NCBI RefSeq assembly: GCF_003589595.1
Contig: NW_020653750.1
Location: 3,586,134 to 3,650,133, forward strand
Length of the DNA stretch: 64,000 bases
DNA from: Hyposmocoma kahamanoa
Lineage: Eukaryota; Arthropoda; Insecta; Lepidoptera; Cosmopterigidae
Direction of reading: 5' to 3'
Part shown: one piece after another, positions 31,474 to 44,879 of the stretch
Numbering within the stretch: position 1 is the first letter of the stretch
Layout: every line of letters begins with the position of its first letter
Translations under genes and position numbers: made by a program
The notes under the pieces: model-generated
The model's database searches: none
Told to the model about the DNA's origin: nothing
What the model saw: only the letters and a program-made list of their open reading frames with translations

Positions 31474-33564
31474 TAGATAGTCCCGTGGGGAAATCCGTTT
31501 TTATTTTTTACATCACAAGTGTGTAATACGTCATGATTTGACTTTTGTTAATTGTAAAAACTCTAAGATGTGAACCGAAAGGACCATGTTTAAGCGAAGA
31601 ATGATTACAATTACGACCTATTAGATCGATAATTCAGTGTTTGCAAAATGTTCGAATGACTCGAAATATTTTCCACGTAATCGATAAATTTAATCAATGT
31701 GATCGTCGTGAAAAAAATATGTTGAAATAGGAAACCAGCAATTAATACAAAAAATAGACTTGTATAACGATGCCTTACTTTCTCAAACTCGTCTTTTATA
31801 AAGAGTGATTATTCAGGAGGAGGCAAAGCTTTCTATTTATTTGAAATATGAAGGGTGTAAATTTGGATATATTACTATATATATATTACATTTAGGTAAA
31901 ATTCAGTGTGTGAATATGAAGGAAATGTGATGTGAAATCAACCTGCATAATTTGTATATACAATCTATTTATTGCATTCAGTAACTTTGTGCTTTAAGAT
32001 ATGGAATGTAATTTCTTCCTTGATTAGACAAGATGCAGTAGATCTTTTTTTACAATTCTATATGGCGCAAGACGACATGTTTCCAGGAGCACTTGACTTG
32101 ACGCGGTGAATTCGATAATGGAAATGGAAAGAAATCGATTCCAAAGTAGTTTTATTGTGGCAACAGGTCATTTTGGGCTCATACTTTGACAAAGGGGACT
32201 GCCTATCAATGCCGCCTCCAGTTCTTTAATATGCTCTAAGATACTAGACGTGTCAGTGGTCAAAGTTGAGTTAATGATGAGTAGTGTATTCGTCTGTCAA
32301 GTTTGAATTTGCCGCCCGGGGCATAGGCCCGCCTTGACCCCCGGCAGTAACAAAAAAAGGTCCTATCTGAAATTCCACCCTCCATTTCACATAAGTCAGG
32401 TACTGTGACATCTCAATTTTTTACGTCGCATGCTATTTTTAACTAATCTCACAAAAAGAAATAGTAAATTTGTTATAAGATACCAAAAAATTCTATTTGT
32501 TGAAGTTGTAATTTGAAGTAAAAATTAGAGTATATTAAGTTGATAGAAACAGAAATGATAAAGATAAAAATAAGTTACCTAATAAAGTCTTCATATTTTG
32601 ATTAATATTTGTTCTTAAATTATTATCCCTAAATCGATTCTCTTTTCATTACATATTATCTCGATATTTAAATCGATAATTTTTCATTCGATTTCACGTG
32701 ACTATATCCCTATACTTTGAGATGAAATCCAAGTCCAAAAAAAGGATTCGCTCTGGGCATTTTGGAGGGAAAAGTGTCGTTTTTATTTTGACTTTCAATT
32801 ATTTTGTGAAATCTAGTTTAAAGTGGAATAGAATAGTGCTATCGTGCCTTAATCGAAGATTAAAACGCGAAACTATACGAATCTCGAACTAAAATACCCG
32901 TATCGGCCCGTTCTAAGGCATCCCGAGTCAATCCAAGCACGCCGCCTCAAATTGCCTATCCTCTTTGTGGCGGCCATATTTACAGAAACATAATCAAACG
33001 AAGACATGGCTCAAAGGAGTTGTATCCAAGCCAAAATTATTAATTAAAAATTCCAAGTCCAAAAACAAACAACTGTCAAAGCAACATCTCATAGAACATC
33101 AACCTTTTTCCGGTTCTACTTTTCATACTACGAGTAACAATTAGACGTAATTAAACAAGAAGGATCCAATGCATCCAGTCAATTTCGAGATATGGCAGTT
33201 TGAAATGTTTCCCACTCTTGTTTTATTTTCAAAACTTATAATGTCAGACTCCAAAGATATTTATTCATGTTGGATTTTTTTTGCTGATCTAAGAGCTAAT
33301 TTCTTGATAATTTTGTGGATTGGATCCTTTTTGCTTAACTACGTCCAATTTATAAACGACAACAATACCCTTTTAGGATAAACAACTTTCAAAACTTTTA
33401 AAATCATTTTGGGTTGAGTTTTAAAATCATCATCAATTCATAAAATATTTTCAATTGAGAAATTATGACGAAAATATGAGAAAAGTCACGGCCCATAGAA
33501 AAGTACTCCATACAAGGCGCAAAAGACACATACCACAGATTTTTTCTTAGATTAGGCACAAATT

Positions 33565-33792
33565 CTATACTGCCACCGTATAGAACTCCGATCGAACGGC
33601 TACCGCACAGGTCTGCCACACAGGGGTTCCGGGTTCGATTCCCGGTTCGGGAGAAATATTTGTATGACCTATAAATATTTTACTCGTGAGTTTGAGTGTA
33701 ATTTGTGGTGTTCTATGTGCATGTAAATGGCACCCGCGACACAGGGTTTTCCTAGTGCGGAGCTATAAGTGTTAGCGTTATTTATTGTATAC
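33565..33792 (+). mobile_element. tRNA-headed SINE, copy 1
   Basis: Contains a pol III B box in GGTTCGATTCCCGG, then the body AATATTTGTATGACC, CTCGTGAGTTTGAGTGTAAT, GGCACCCGCGACACAGGG and a tail GCGTTATTTATT. The head of this copy is degraded around the A box. It matches the minus-strand copy at 44208-44421. Confidence 0.7.
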
Positions 33793-34621
33793 CTTGTTTT
33801 ATTTTCCACAACATTTATTGATTTAAGTTTTTACTCAAGCGAAATAGGATGTAATTACGTATTTTCATGTATAAAACAAAAGGCAATCAGTTTTTTTACT
33901 TATTGTTCAAAAACTATTATAAGAAAGTATAAAGCATGTAACTAAGCGACGCATGTACAGCAAGGAGTACATTTGATAAGAACAAACGTCAGAAACCGAA
34001 TGAACAAAATTGTGACGATGCAGCTCAGTCTGGTAGGCAGGCAAACCGCCGACCTGACATTTTCCATGCCTATTGATTAAAAATAGACTTTTTATTTTTA
34101 ATATTAATTATAAGTAACATTATTTAATATGGAATAAATTTATTAAATTATTATTCTTCATAAAAAACATTATTTTTAATAAAATATAAAAGTAATAGTA
34201 TTAAAGCAATAAATTCTTGTTAATAACACTTCTGCTTAAAAGTATATTTTGTGTTTGTGTACCGAATAAATAAAAAAGGCAGCCAAAGGTTGTGTACCTC
34301 CGAAACATTGCCAATTTTAAATAGGACGTTTTAAATAAAAATGATGATTGGATAATATTTTGTTTATGTGCACACAATTCAAGAACAATATAAAAAACAT
34401 CTTTTTTAGACCTTTTTACTTTTCCACTATTCTTAAAATCTTTTTTGTGATGATACCATTACACTATACTTCTTCTATTTCATCTCAGAGTATAGAAACT
34501 CCAAATCCCAAACAACACCGTACCCATTCTATGTGAAAAGAACTGTAAATGCCCTTGTTTCTTACGTACCTACTATAAAAATTAAAAAATATCTTTCATA
34601 ATTAATTTCTCATTTTATATA

Positions 34622-36380
34622 CAGTGGTGGTCACATAATTAAAGACACCCTTGATGTTGACCACATACAACAAATTAAATGATATTTAGAGACCCAAGAT
34701 AGGTATCAATTCCATTTTAATAGTCATTTTACATACACTGACATCATATATTTTTTTAAATGAGAACAGTATCAAAGTTTAACTAAAAAGAGTTTACATA
34801 GTTCCTGTTTCAAATATCATTCAAACTTTTTCGATGCATTAGCTGCTGGCCATCTAATTAAAGACAGTGCGTATTTCGTGTTCTAAACTTGAAATAAAAA
34901 ATAAAAAAGAGCACTGATTTTTTCTAATATTGAGCGAATTTTCGTGATACGCAAAATCTCACTCAGTTTTAGCCGTGCTCTAAGTGTATTGTGAAATTTA
35001 AATTGAAATATTATGGGAAAAAGCAAAAGTTGCGATCCTTCCACAAGGAAGATAATTCTGTTTTTTTATGAAAAAGGATGGTCATATAGGAAAATTGCAG
35101 AACACTTGCGATGCCCGAAAGATATGGTAATGAACGCTATCCGGCATTTTAAGAAATTTAACACTACGGAAAATGTGCCTAGGAAACCTAGACCGCGAAA
35201 AACAACCCAGCGAGAAGACACAAGAATAGAATTGTTGGCTAAAAAAGACCCTTTCAAAGGATCAGAAGTCATTCGCTTGGAAGTATTTGGTGCAGAGGAA
35301 TCTAGAGGAGTGTCTGCAAGAACGGTGAGAAGGCGATTATGTGAGGCAAACTTGTTTGGAAGAATTTCTCGGAAGGTACCCCTTTTGAAGAAAGAAAACA
35401 TCAAAACCAGATTGCTGTTTGCCAAAAAATATGCACATTGGACAGAGCGACAGTGGAAAAATGTGCTTTTTTCTGACGAAACTAAAATAAATATGGTTAA
35501 CTCTGATGGAAAAGTTTACGTGAGGCGTCCTTCAAAAAAAGAAATGGATCCAAAATACACAAAAAAAAACTGTTAAACATGGAGGGGGTAATATCAAAGT
35601 TTGGGGATGTCTTTCTGGTCACGGTGTGGGACCTATTAAAAAAATAGAAGGTAACATGGATAAATTTCAATATAAAAATATTTTAGAAAACACCATGTTA
35701 CCTTATGCCGAGGATCATTTGCCGGTGATATGGACTTTTCAACATGATAATGATCCCAAACACACTTCAGCAGTGGTCAAAGAATTTCTTAGAAGCCAAT
35801 CAGTAACAGTTTTGGATTGGCCACCGTATAGTCCTGACATTAACCCGATCGAAAACTTGTGGTCCCGTGTGAAGAAAATGGTTGCAAAAAAAGTACAAGT
35901 AACGTGCATCAACTATACACGGCATTTAAAGAGGCATGGGAACAGATTTCGATTGAAACTTGCAATAATTTGATTGCTTCTATGCCGAGGCGGTGTCGGG
36001 CCGTCATTGCTGCTAAAGGACATGCGACAAAATATTAACAACGTGCTTTTATTTTCTTATTATACATCTGAAACTAATTTTATACTCAAATTCGTTTTAA
36101 CATTTGTAATATTTTTTTGGAGTTACATGATTTGTGTGTCTTTAATTAGTTGGCCAAGCTTTTGTATTAGTTTATAACGGTGTAATTAAAGAAACTTAAT
36201 AAAAATTTAAAATACGACATCTTCGTTCTCTTTATTTCATTTCAAACATTTCACGATACCCGTTAGAATAATTTAAAAAATATTGCAAGCTCCTATTGCA
36301 TTATAATAAAAAAATATAGGATAAGTAAACTTTGAAAAAATAATATTCTCTAAGTGTCTTTAATTATGTGTCCACCACTG
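34622..36380 (+). mobile_element. Tc1-like transposon with doubled terminal repeats
   Basis: Outer inverted repeats CAGTGGTGGTCACATAATTA / CAGTGGTGGACACATAATTA continue into AAGACAC. TA flanks both ends (34620-34621, 36381-36382). A second, inner copy of the binding motif, TGGCCA-x-CTAATTAAAGACA, occurs about 225 bp inside each end (34847-34867 and 36135-36156), giving the IR/DR arrangement of Sleeping Beauty-like elements. The transposase gene has two frameshifts. Confidence 0.85.
35013..36038 (+). pseudogene. Tc1-like DD34E transposase, two frameshifts
   Basis: The N-terminus MGKSKSCDPSTRKIILFF with KGWSYRKIAEHL is the first helix-turn-helix. A second, with RTVRRRLCEANLFGR, follows a basic GRPR-like linker (PRKPRPRKTT). 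The catalytic Asp is in VLFSDETKIN, the second in FQHDNDPKHTS, and the Glu in INPIENLWSRVKK, with 34 residues between the last two. The first break is in the A-run at about 35560-35570, the second near 35895-35905, after which the correct frame ends in RAVIAAKGHATKY at 36038. All catalytic residues survive, so this is a recent loss of function. The A-run break could be a consensus error. Confidence 0.85.
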
Positions 36381-36469
36381 TATGTGTTAAAAAAGAACTT
36401 AATTAAAATATCATGTTTTATTGCCTCAACGCCTTGTTTATAACTATGGAAACCGACTTTAAAACCATT

Positions 36470-38053
36470 GACATATATCTAGATAGACACCACAAGTACA
36501 GCAATTTATATGAAAACCAAGCGTGCCACATTTTTTGTACCCACTATGACGTTACAAGAACTATTTAGTGATGGGAAACCTCCTTCCGCTCTAAATCGAT
36601 TGATTAAATGGAATACGCGTAAATACGGGAATCCCATTCAATTAATCGTTTCTAAATATAATAATTTTCAAGTTTCAAGTATTTGTTGATTACAAGTAGT
36701 CGTAATATTAATATAATTATATTATTAATATAATTATATTATTAATATAATTATATATTATTATTAATATAAAGTCCTTTATTTTAGATGTTTTTTAAAA
36801 AGCTGATTACTTAAAAAAATTAAGGCTTTAATTTTTATTCGACTTCAAATATTAAAATTATTGTCCTTCCAATAAAATGAGCTTATTCATTAAAGCAACA
36901 TCTTTGTGTAACAGAAGATCTTATCGATCAACTTGAATAATGAAAACGCAAGTCAATATATGCACTTGCCACTGCCGTAATTAATTGTACTAGATGGTTT
37001 TCTGTTATTAATTGATCAAGTTGATGAATGGCAAGACAACTGTAAATGTTACTGCTGACAAAATGTGGTAAAATCTTATTAATCAGAAGGCTTACTTAAT
37101 GACGGCCTCGCGTGAAATTTTTGTGATTTGTTTATTATTTCTAGGATTTCTAACTCTGCTTATTCTAGATATCTGGACAGCATCTTAGGTGGGTTAAACT
37201 AGACCACTTTCGTCCTCGAAAGCAACGAACTCATACGTATGACCAACTCCAGATTTTTGCAAAGACAGCGCGCACTGTTAATTCTTTGCATTATTTATTT
37301 TTTTGTGTTCGCATTACATATCCGGCGATGTATGCAATTACTTATTTGCTCACTATATTCGGACATTCGAGCAACGTGCTGCAAAAATTATCGAAATTAC
37401 AGATACTACTGATAATAGGTACTACAAAACTGTAAAAAAAAAAACGAAACGTTACTAAACATTATAATAAAAAAGTTATAGAATATTTTTATAATAATGC
37501 TAAGGTCATAATAATTTTCGTCTCTTTGTTTTTAAAATCGATAATCGGTCAGAACCGAGAACAGTGTTGCCTAACGTAAACATCACTAAATGTTAAATTT
37601 GGCCAAAAAAATGTACAAGCAGCCATACCACGAAACTGAATGCATTATACAAAAGTGCATTCGTTCGATATTCATGGCGTATTAACAAAGGATCACAAAT
37701 ATATTGCACCAAGTAAAAGCCGCAATCTATTACAATTCATGAGGCATACACTCGGTTGCATATTTGTTTTCTCGAAATTCATACAAGCCAAAGAATTGTT
37801 TTTAACATAAATTATGCATCTTTGATTACAAAATCCGAAAAAGGAAACGTCACTGTTTACCCGTTTACCCACATTTATGGTGCTTTTGCAGTTTATAATG
37901 GCACAATTATGCATTTTTCGCGTTTTCAACTGGTGTTTATCTACGATAACGATCGAGCGCGATCTGAAAGTGTAGCAGCGGCAACTAAGTGTATTTCACT
38001 TACATTGGGTACGCGAAGTACGAACACTTGCGGCGTCTATCTAGATATATGTC
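36470..38053. mobile_element. Unclassified TIR element, copy 1
   Basis: Inverted ends: GACATATATCTAGATAGACA at the left, and the reverse complement of the right end reads GACATATATCTAGATAGACG, each followed by CC(A/G)CAAGT. It shares most of its 1.1-kb left part with 60770-62240, including GCACATTTTTTGTACCC, CTTCCGCTC, AATCGATTGATT and TTAATGACGGCCTCG. No protein of known type is seen in either copy, and no target duplication is evident. An ATTAATATAATTAT tandem tract lies at 36710-36772. Confidence 0.6.
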
Positions 38054-39248
38054 CGTGTCTAAAACAGTCTCGAAAGTCTCGTTTCTCCCGGGATTTTCGA
38101 AACCGCATCCAATCTCGATATTTTTCCTTGGGACGCGGAAAGGACTCTGATGATCTGAACGGACTCTGGAGATCTACAACCCCCGGTAATAAATGGTTTT
38201 TTAATATCTAATTTAGTTTCAGTTTCATTGTAAAACAAAATCAGCATAATTGACATTTATCAAAAAAAAATAAAACCAGTAAGTGCCAATATCTCGAAAG
38301 TTACTAAAATGCAGGCGCGTTGTAACAAAAAAATGACAAGGGCAGTATTATAATGGTCGATATTTCCAGATTTTCGTTCAGTGCCAGGCCCGGCAAATCA
38401 AGTTTAACATCTACATTAATTTATTTCTGCTATATCCACAGTTGAATGACATATTGCATTACTTTGAGCAAATGCTGTAGACATTAATATAATTTTTCCC
38501 CTGATGTAGCGTGCTGTTAAAGCAAAATACAAATTAATTATCTCTTAGAGACATAGATTTTTACACTGGCGCCCCTGTACATTAGTGGAATCAAAACGTA
38601 TATTATGAATAATTACTTCTTATGAAATAAATAATAGACATATTTACACGATACAAAAATAAAGTGGCTGTTCTTGACAGTCATCACAAAGGCAATAATT
38701 TATGAAGGCAATGTATACCCTTCTAATTAAACCCCTGTTGACATTCAAAATTTGCCATTTACGAAATTTATCTACTAATAACTACAGTGAAACAAAAAAA
38801 TTATACAAATGTTACTATTATACAACGTCTGCGTCCGTAGCTGACAAAAATCTATGGGAGCGCTCCGTTTAGCTCTTTCATGTTATTACTATAGTTTGTG
38901 CCATTTAGCATCTCATTATCGGTCATTGACTCGACTTTCATATCAAGATATAATTAATTTGACGGCGACTGTTAACCGATTCCTACGACATAATTTAAAT
39001 AATTATAACTTTTTTCATAAAAATATAGACCTCAAAAATTTGTTTATTCGCTTTCGATTTGTTCTTTACCGCTGTCTCCTCAGTGATAATTAAAACGCTT
39101 ATGGAAGTCGTCATCAAAATGAATTATATGAGCCCAAACACAATGCAGGTGCTGTATAGGTACTACTGACGAGTTCCTCTCATTTCTATAAAATTTGATT
39201 TAAATCGGTTAACGGAAAGTGGGTGATTTTCAATAAACCGGATTCTTA

Positions 39249-40635
39249 AGGCCCATTTAGATGGGGAGAGTTTCTCGCACGCTTCGAGACGAAAACTCGT
39301 AGGCGATTCTCGTAAGCAATAATCGCCATAAGATTATCGTATCATAATGTTTACATTCAGGCAAGAACTAAAATCTCGCCTACGATTATGTCATACGAGA
39401 CTCGTAAGCAACTTAATCGCCTCCTCGACTGTTTACACGGAGAAATATGTAGTAAGGAGATTCTTGCTTACGAGTTTTCGACTTGTCTAAACACGATCTC
39501 GTATGACATTTTTTCAAGTTCATACGATTATCGTACAAATCGGTTCGAACCGTTTTGAGTGCGAGAATTGCCATTCGAGTTCAGTGATTACTGCGGTATA
39601 ACTATGGATATATCAAAATGATGCAAAAACCATTCAAATTTGAAACTGCTGATGATATTAAGTTCATTGCACTGTATAGAAATATAATTTTGATTTATCA
39701 TTTTTTTTTAAATTATATAACTACTGACACAAACAAAACTGACAATTATGATAAATTTATAGGGCGAGTGAGTGCGTGTGTGAGTGCGTGAGTGACTGAG
39801 TGAGTGAGTGAGTGCGTGCGTGCGTGCGTGCGTGCGTGAGTGAGTGAGTGGTGAGTGAGTGATGAGTGAGTGAGTGAGGGGTGAGTGAGTCAGTGAGTGG
39901 TGAGTGAGTAAGTGGTGAGTGAGTGGCTGAGTGAGTGAGTGAGTGAGTGGCTGAGTGAGTGAGTGAGTGTGTGAGTGGTTAGTGAGTGAGTTGTGAGTGA
40001 GTCGGTGAGTGAGTGAGTGAGTGAGTGAGTGAGTGAGTGAGTGAGTGAGTGGTGAGTGAGTGAGTAGGGAGTGAGTGGGGAGTTAGTGAGGAGTGTTTAT
40101 TGAAAAGTACATTAACTTGAAAAGTCGTGTCGGCCATCTTGGATTTAGAAATAAATGCTATGTTCGTAATGAGCACCCCCAAATACCTCAAAAACGATAC
40201 CCAACTTGCCATTATTTGAAAAGTGCGGGCACGACTTTTCATCCTGGATTTAGAAAGGAGTGCCATATTCGTTACGAGAGCACCCTAAATACTATATTGC
40301 CCACGCTATATTCGACCACAGAGGCACTCACTCACTCACCGTTATTTGAAATTTTTTTTTCGCTCTTGTTCCATTAATTCTTGTCTTAGAAAAGCAGTGA
40401 TAATAAAAACACCCTCGCGCGCTGCACTCGTGGTAGAAACGGCTGGCACAGAAACTCGAAATACGATTTTTGCTTTCGAGTTCTGTTTACACGGAGACGT
40501 TGTATTGAAAGGCGAGGAGATTATCGCTCACGTGGATGGTCGATAATCGCAAATGTTTAGACGAGGAAAGTTTTTTTATATTCTTTCGATAATCGTATCT
40601 TCGAGACGAGAAACTCTCTCCATCTAAATGGGCCT
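39249..40635. mobile_element. Non-autonomous PIF/Harbinger element with a GTGA tract
   Basis: Ends AGGCCCATTTAGATGG(G/A)GAG with GAGTTTCTCG are inverted repeats of about 30 bp. TTA (39246-39248 and 40636-40638) is the 3-bp duplication. Subterminal motifs such as CTCGTAAGCAA, CGATTATCGTA and CGAGACGA recur near both ends. The centre is a long GTGA/GTGAG microsatellite. No transposase is present. Confidence 0.65.
39762..40090. repeat. Long GTGA/GTGC microsatellite
   Basis: About 330 bp of GTGAGTGAGTGAGTGA with GTGCGTGC and TGGTGAGTGAG variants. Translations in any frame are low complexity. Confidence 0.9.
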
Positions 40636-41225
40636 TTAGAGTTGGAATATTTTCTTCAAATTTGAATGGTACCACTACTAACGTGTCACCTTTCCAACAA
40701 AAAAAATCATCAAAATCGGTTCACAAATGTCGGAGTAATCGCGTAACTTACTAAGTTACTAACTGTAACTTACAAAATAATGGTGTAATTGAAAACCTAC
40801 TGCTTTTTCTAAATAGGTTAAAATGTGAAATGGAAGTATTTTCACTCTGTGAATTTATATCTTGTTAATATAGATTGGTATCATAATGACTATATCTTCA
40901 AAATGACCTGATCAGCATAAGGACTAGATCGCAAAACGACCACCTCTCTAGAGAGACTATAACTTACAATGACTTGGTAGCAAAAAGACTAGATGTCGAA
41001 ATGACCATATCGTTCAATTGACGATATGGCAAACGGACGTGATTTCTATCATACGACATGCTGATGTTAATATTTTTGCACGTTATTGGAAACGTTGGAA
41101 AATATAATTTTCACACATGATAACACACAATGGTAGAAAAGGGCGAATGATCGCTATTGACATGCTAAATGGCACTTAGTACACATTTACTTTAAAATTA
41201 ATATTATCCTACAATTTCTTACTCA

Positions 41226-41280
41226 TTCTTCTCAAGGGAAGATTCCCTTGAGAAGAAGATCTTGAAATCATTTCAAGATC
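41226..41280. repeat. Two adjacent perfect hairpins
   Basis: TTCTTCTCAAGGGAA / TTCCCTTGAGAAGAA with a 2-nt loop (41226-41257), then GATCTTGAAA / TTTCAAGATC with a 3-nt loop (41258-41280). A similar TTCTTACTCATTATTCTCAG recurs at 44172. Confidence 0.7.
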
Positions 41281-41578
41281 CTATTCGCAAAAATTTTATT
41301 AGAAAAGGAAATATAACATCGAAATAATAGGACTAATTGTTAATTTAAACGATAATGCCAGTCTCGCCATTGTTGCACCAGATGCAACATTGTAACGATT
41401 TGACACTCTTTTAGATTTCTACTTCTCGTTAGAACATCTTTAACATCCCAGGAACTTCCATAAATTCTGAATATTGTTGCAAAAATATGAACACCTGCCT
41501 CACCTTTAGTTATAATACAGAACTTCTGAAAGTTCCTAGAAGCAGTGGGTGGGAAGTACCCCAGTGCGTATTTCATTT

Positions 41579-41642
41579 GCTCTGGTACTCATAGTACAGG
41601 GAATTCCCTAGTTTGAGACCAGACCACATTGGTATGGTTATC
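41579..41642 (+). mobile_element. 3' fragment of the SINE family seen at 55560-55890
   Basis: GGTACTCATAGTACAGGGAA then TTCCCTAGTTTGAGACCAGA matches the minus-strand body at about 55610-55665 with few differences. No tRNA-like head here. Confidence 0.5.
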
Positions 41643-42504
41643 TGACATATTGCATTATATTAAGATAAAAAATTTTACTTGGACTTTTGACACTGTTTAG
41701 GTCATATTTGTATACTACATTACAAATTAAAGTATTGAAGCAAAATCTGGCATTATCTTTTTACGTTTGTCGCTGCGTACCTAGTGCATGCATATATATC
41801 CAACATAATAAGCAAAAAGTACACTTAAAGGCAATTGTGCGATACATCTGTTGTAAGTACAAACTGCGGTTGTTCAACGTTTGTGTAGGAAAGAACAATG
41901 CCCAGGTTCCATACAGTTCAAAAATCAATCAACCAGCTCAAAAATTTCACATCACACATTATCTTTTTGAAGTTATGTAATAATGAAAACTACTACTAAA
42001 TTAACTAAAAATATGCTAGTTCAAAATGGGCATTGTTCTTTAAGTAGTTTTTTATCAATAAACTTAATACTTGCACTTAATACTTCCTTATTACACTCAA
42101 AAATAACTTATTCGACATTTCTTACTTAAAAATACAGATATTATATAATCAATAACGTGGCACATTTCAGTGAACAGGAAACATACTACACTAAATTATG
42201 GAACATGTATTTCAAATTAGACACATCTTTAACCGAATGTCAACGTCAGGAAACGAATGCCTAAAAAGTTACAGACTTCCCGATTGGTTTAATTTCTTGA
42301 TACTGACATTCTACTCATTTCAATAATGAAATTGACAGGAATGTACAGAAACAATATACTGTGACTGTCATAATAACATATTATGGTACTTTTATAATTG
42401 ATGAACAAAAGTCATATAATATAACATACACTTTTTTTCACATTCAATATATTCCTTAATTACATGACTAAGATATTCACATTTTTAGTACATCAAATAA
42501 TTGT

Positions 42505-42830
42505 AAAATATAAATTATATAATTATTAATACAAAGATCGAACGCTTAGAAAAATTCCTTCGCTCTGGCCGGATTCAAACCGACGTCTTCTAGCAAACTG
42601 TGTCAGACGCTATGCCAACTAAGGCACGGAACGAACCAGCGGACATCACGAATTTTTTTATGTGCTTGTTGTCAGAACTTCGTATTTGGGTTTCAACGAC
42701 TTTTTAGCCGTAGCACTATCTCTGAGAAATCTATGAAAGTATTTCATCACCCAGTTAGGTAACTCTAAGGTACCAGCCCGGGCGAGAGATGTCGCTATTA
42801 ACTTTAATTTAATTTGTATTGAACATCAAT
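42505..42830 (-). mobile_element. tRNA-like SINE, third family
   Basis: On the minus strand, A-box-like TTAGTTGGCATAGCG and B-box GGTTTGAATCC lie 30 bp apart around 42571-42622. The tail then reads CTAAGCGTTCGATCTTTGTA. The same tail and tRNA-like block recur twice, head to head, at 47009-47204. Confidence 0.55.
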
Positions 42831-42832
42831 AT

Positions 42833-42960
42833 ATTCAATATTTTTTATGAAATTACTCCACTAGTTTGCTACAATTATTAATACAAAGATAGGCGGTAGG
42901 AGGTATTTAATAATTGTAGCAAACTAGTGGAGTAATTTCACAAAAAAAAACTATTCAATA
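42833..42960. repeat. Inverted repeat of the same family's end
   Basis: Arms 42849-42884 and 42904-42939 (core TTACTCCACTAGTTTGCTAC) are almost perfect, with further pairing outside. The spacer is a short GATAGGCGGTAGG. One arm sequence recurs next to the foldback at 46981. Confidence 0.65.
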
Positions 42961-44207
42961 CAAATTTAATATAAATTATATAATTTACTAACCGCCACGG
43001 AATTCATAACATTGTTACATATAGTCGTTGCTGTCCATAGTGGTGGTTAAACATTTCGATATTCTTCATTTCACTAGGCCCATTTATCTATCCTAACATC
43101 AACATTATTAGCCTTTTCTATTCTATACAGGGCATCACACGGCTGTGGGACACAGTGGAAAAGTACTTTAGATATTGTTGACAGGATATTTTGCTTCTTG
43201 GATGTATATAATATTGTATAACAACAGTACCAACAGCACGAGTTGACAGTGACATTTATCGCTAACGGTCGCATAAATAATAGTGTTGTCGATTTTGCAA
43301 GGCTAATTATACAGCCCCAGCGCCACACACCAGCGCTCACAAAGCAACATTTTATATACCTACAAATATTTTTCATAATATAGAACCCATTTCATAAACA
43401 TTCCTGTAACTTTCTATGAGATGGGACCAGAGGCGAAAAATCATAAAATAATACTTGATTTGACGAAACGACAATTCTCGATTTAATACGTTATCAACGA
43501 AAACAGTGGTAAGAATTTTCACTATTTCTAAGGCATTTCATAATGACAATTTTCCTCAATATTGTAAAATTCATCTGTCGATGACAAGCTATTCCACAAG
43601 TTTGTGAGGACGGTATAAGAAAACAGTTTTTTGTTTATTTAGTAGTAGTAACATAGCGACGCGACGAAAGGTAGAGTTTGGAGCACAACACAGATGCGAT
43701 TTATCAGCCTCAACAACGCAGTTGTTAGCTTGTGCCGCTGCGATAGTACCACTGTTTGAGTACGCTTTGCATAGTGCATGATACTGCTCCGCCTCATATC
43801 AATGCTTAGTTAGTGACCTTGTTTTAATACTGTCGTGTTCGAATACGCTCTAGTGCATTTGTACAGTCAATGATACCAAGAAACTCAGCACCAGCAACCC
43901 CGCGACAACATTGTTAATCACGCTTTCTTGCTTTAATATAGCTGTGCTCAGATTCGCTACCTTACATTTGTATTGTGCAGAAGCTATCTTTGTCTTTATA
44001 AAAAAATTTAGTTGATACTTGAAACGAACAAGGGAAGAACAAATTAATAATTTTAAACTTAATTCATTAAATGGGAAATTTATTAGGTAAAAAATAAAGG
44101 AAAAGTTCATACTTTTACGGAGTATCTCCTGCGATAACCGTCCTGTAGACGTGTACGCAACCCCTTAAGAGTTTCTTACTCATTATTCTCAGGGGAATCT
44201 GCTTTAC

Positions 44208-44421
44208 GAATAAATAAATAACGCACACACTCAACATAGCCCCGCACTAGGGAAACCCTGTGTCGCGGGTGCCATGGACACACATAGACAACCACAAATT
44301 ACACCCAAACTCACGAGAGAAATAAATGTAAGCCATACAAACATTTCTCCCGGCCCTGGAATCGAACCTGGGACCTCTGCGTGGCAGTGCGGCATGGTAA
44401 CCGTTCGGCCACCGAGGCAGT
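44208..44421 (-). mobile_element. tRNA-headed SINE, copy 2 (well preserved)
   Basis: The minus strand starts CTGCCTCGGTGGCCGAACGG, with A box GTGGCCGAACGG and B box GGTTCGATTCC about 45 bp later, both in tRNA-like positions. The body (ATGTTTGTATGGC, GAGTTTGGGTGTAATTTGTG, GGCACCCGCGACACAGGG) and the tail GCGTTATTTATTTATT follow. Same family as 33565-33792. Confidence 0.8.
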
Positions 44422-44879
44422 TATTAAGTAGTATAATAAGCAGTAGACTTTAATCAATGTGATGATTTCAAGTATAATTTGCTTAGGAAATAAAAATATA
44501 TTTTTATTTCAACACACTCACTTGTCACTATTGTTGCTACTGCTGAAACACAGCGACTTTTGTATACCTATGAGAAATATTTTTTTTAAAGTAAATTTGT
44601 TATGTAATTTATTTTATAATTGGAAGTATTTATGAAACTTTCCGTCATTACTTGAAATGCAAACTCTCCGTCTCCGTCAATGTATTGCTACAATTCAACA
44701 AATTTGAAGAAAACATTCCACCTCTTGGCAAACAAGAGGGTGAATCTGGTTTCGCGCACTTTCCGGTAACCGATTTCAATAACACTTGGCAAATAGATGT
44801 AATTCCACAAACATTTGAGGTCGATTCTTTAGTACTCAGTACTGAGATTATCTGAGTAGACGCATCATTAAAGTAGCTC

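Noticed and set aside
37756..38211. 151-residue frame near the right end of the unclassified element
   Set aside because: It crosses the inferred element border at 38053 and is not kept in copy 2, so it is not an element gene.
44208..44421. Possible functional tRNA gene
   Set aside because: A and B boxes are present, but the stems do not close and the sequence continues into a SINE body shared with 33565-33792.
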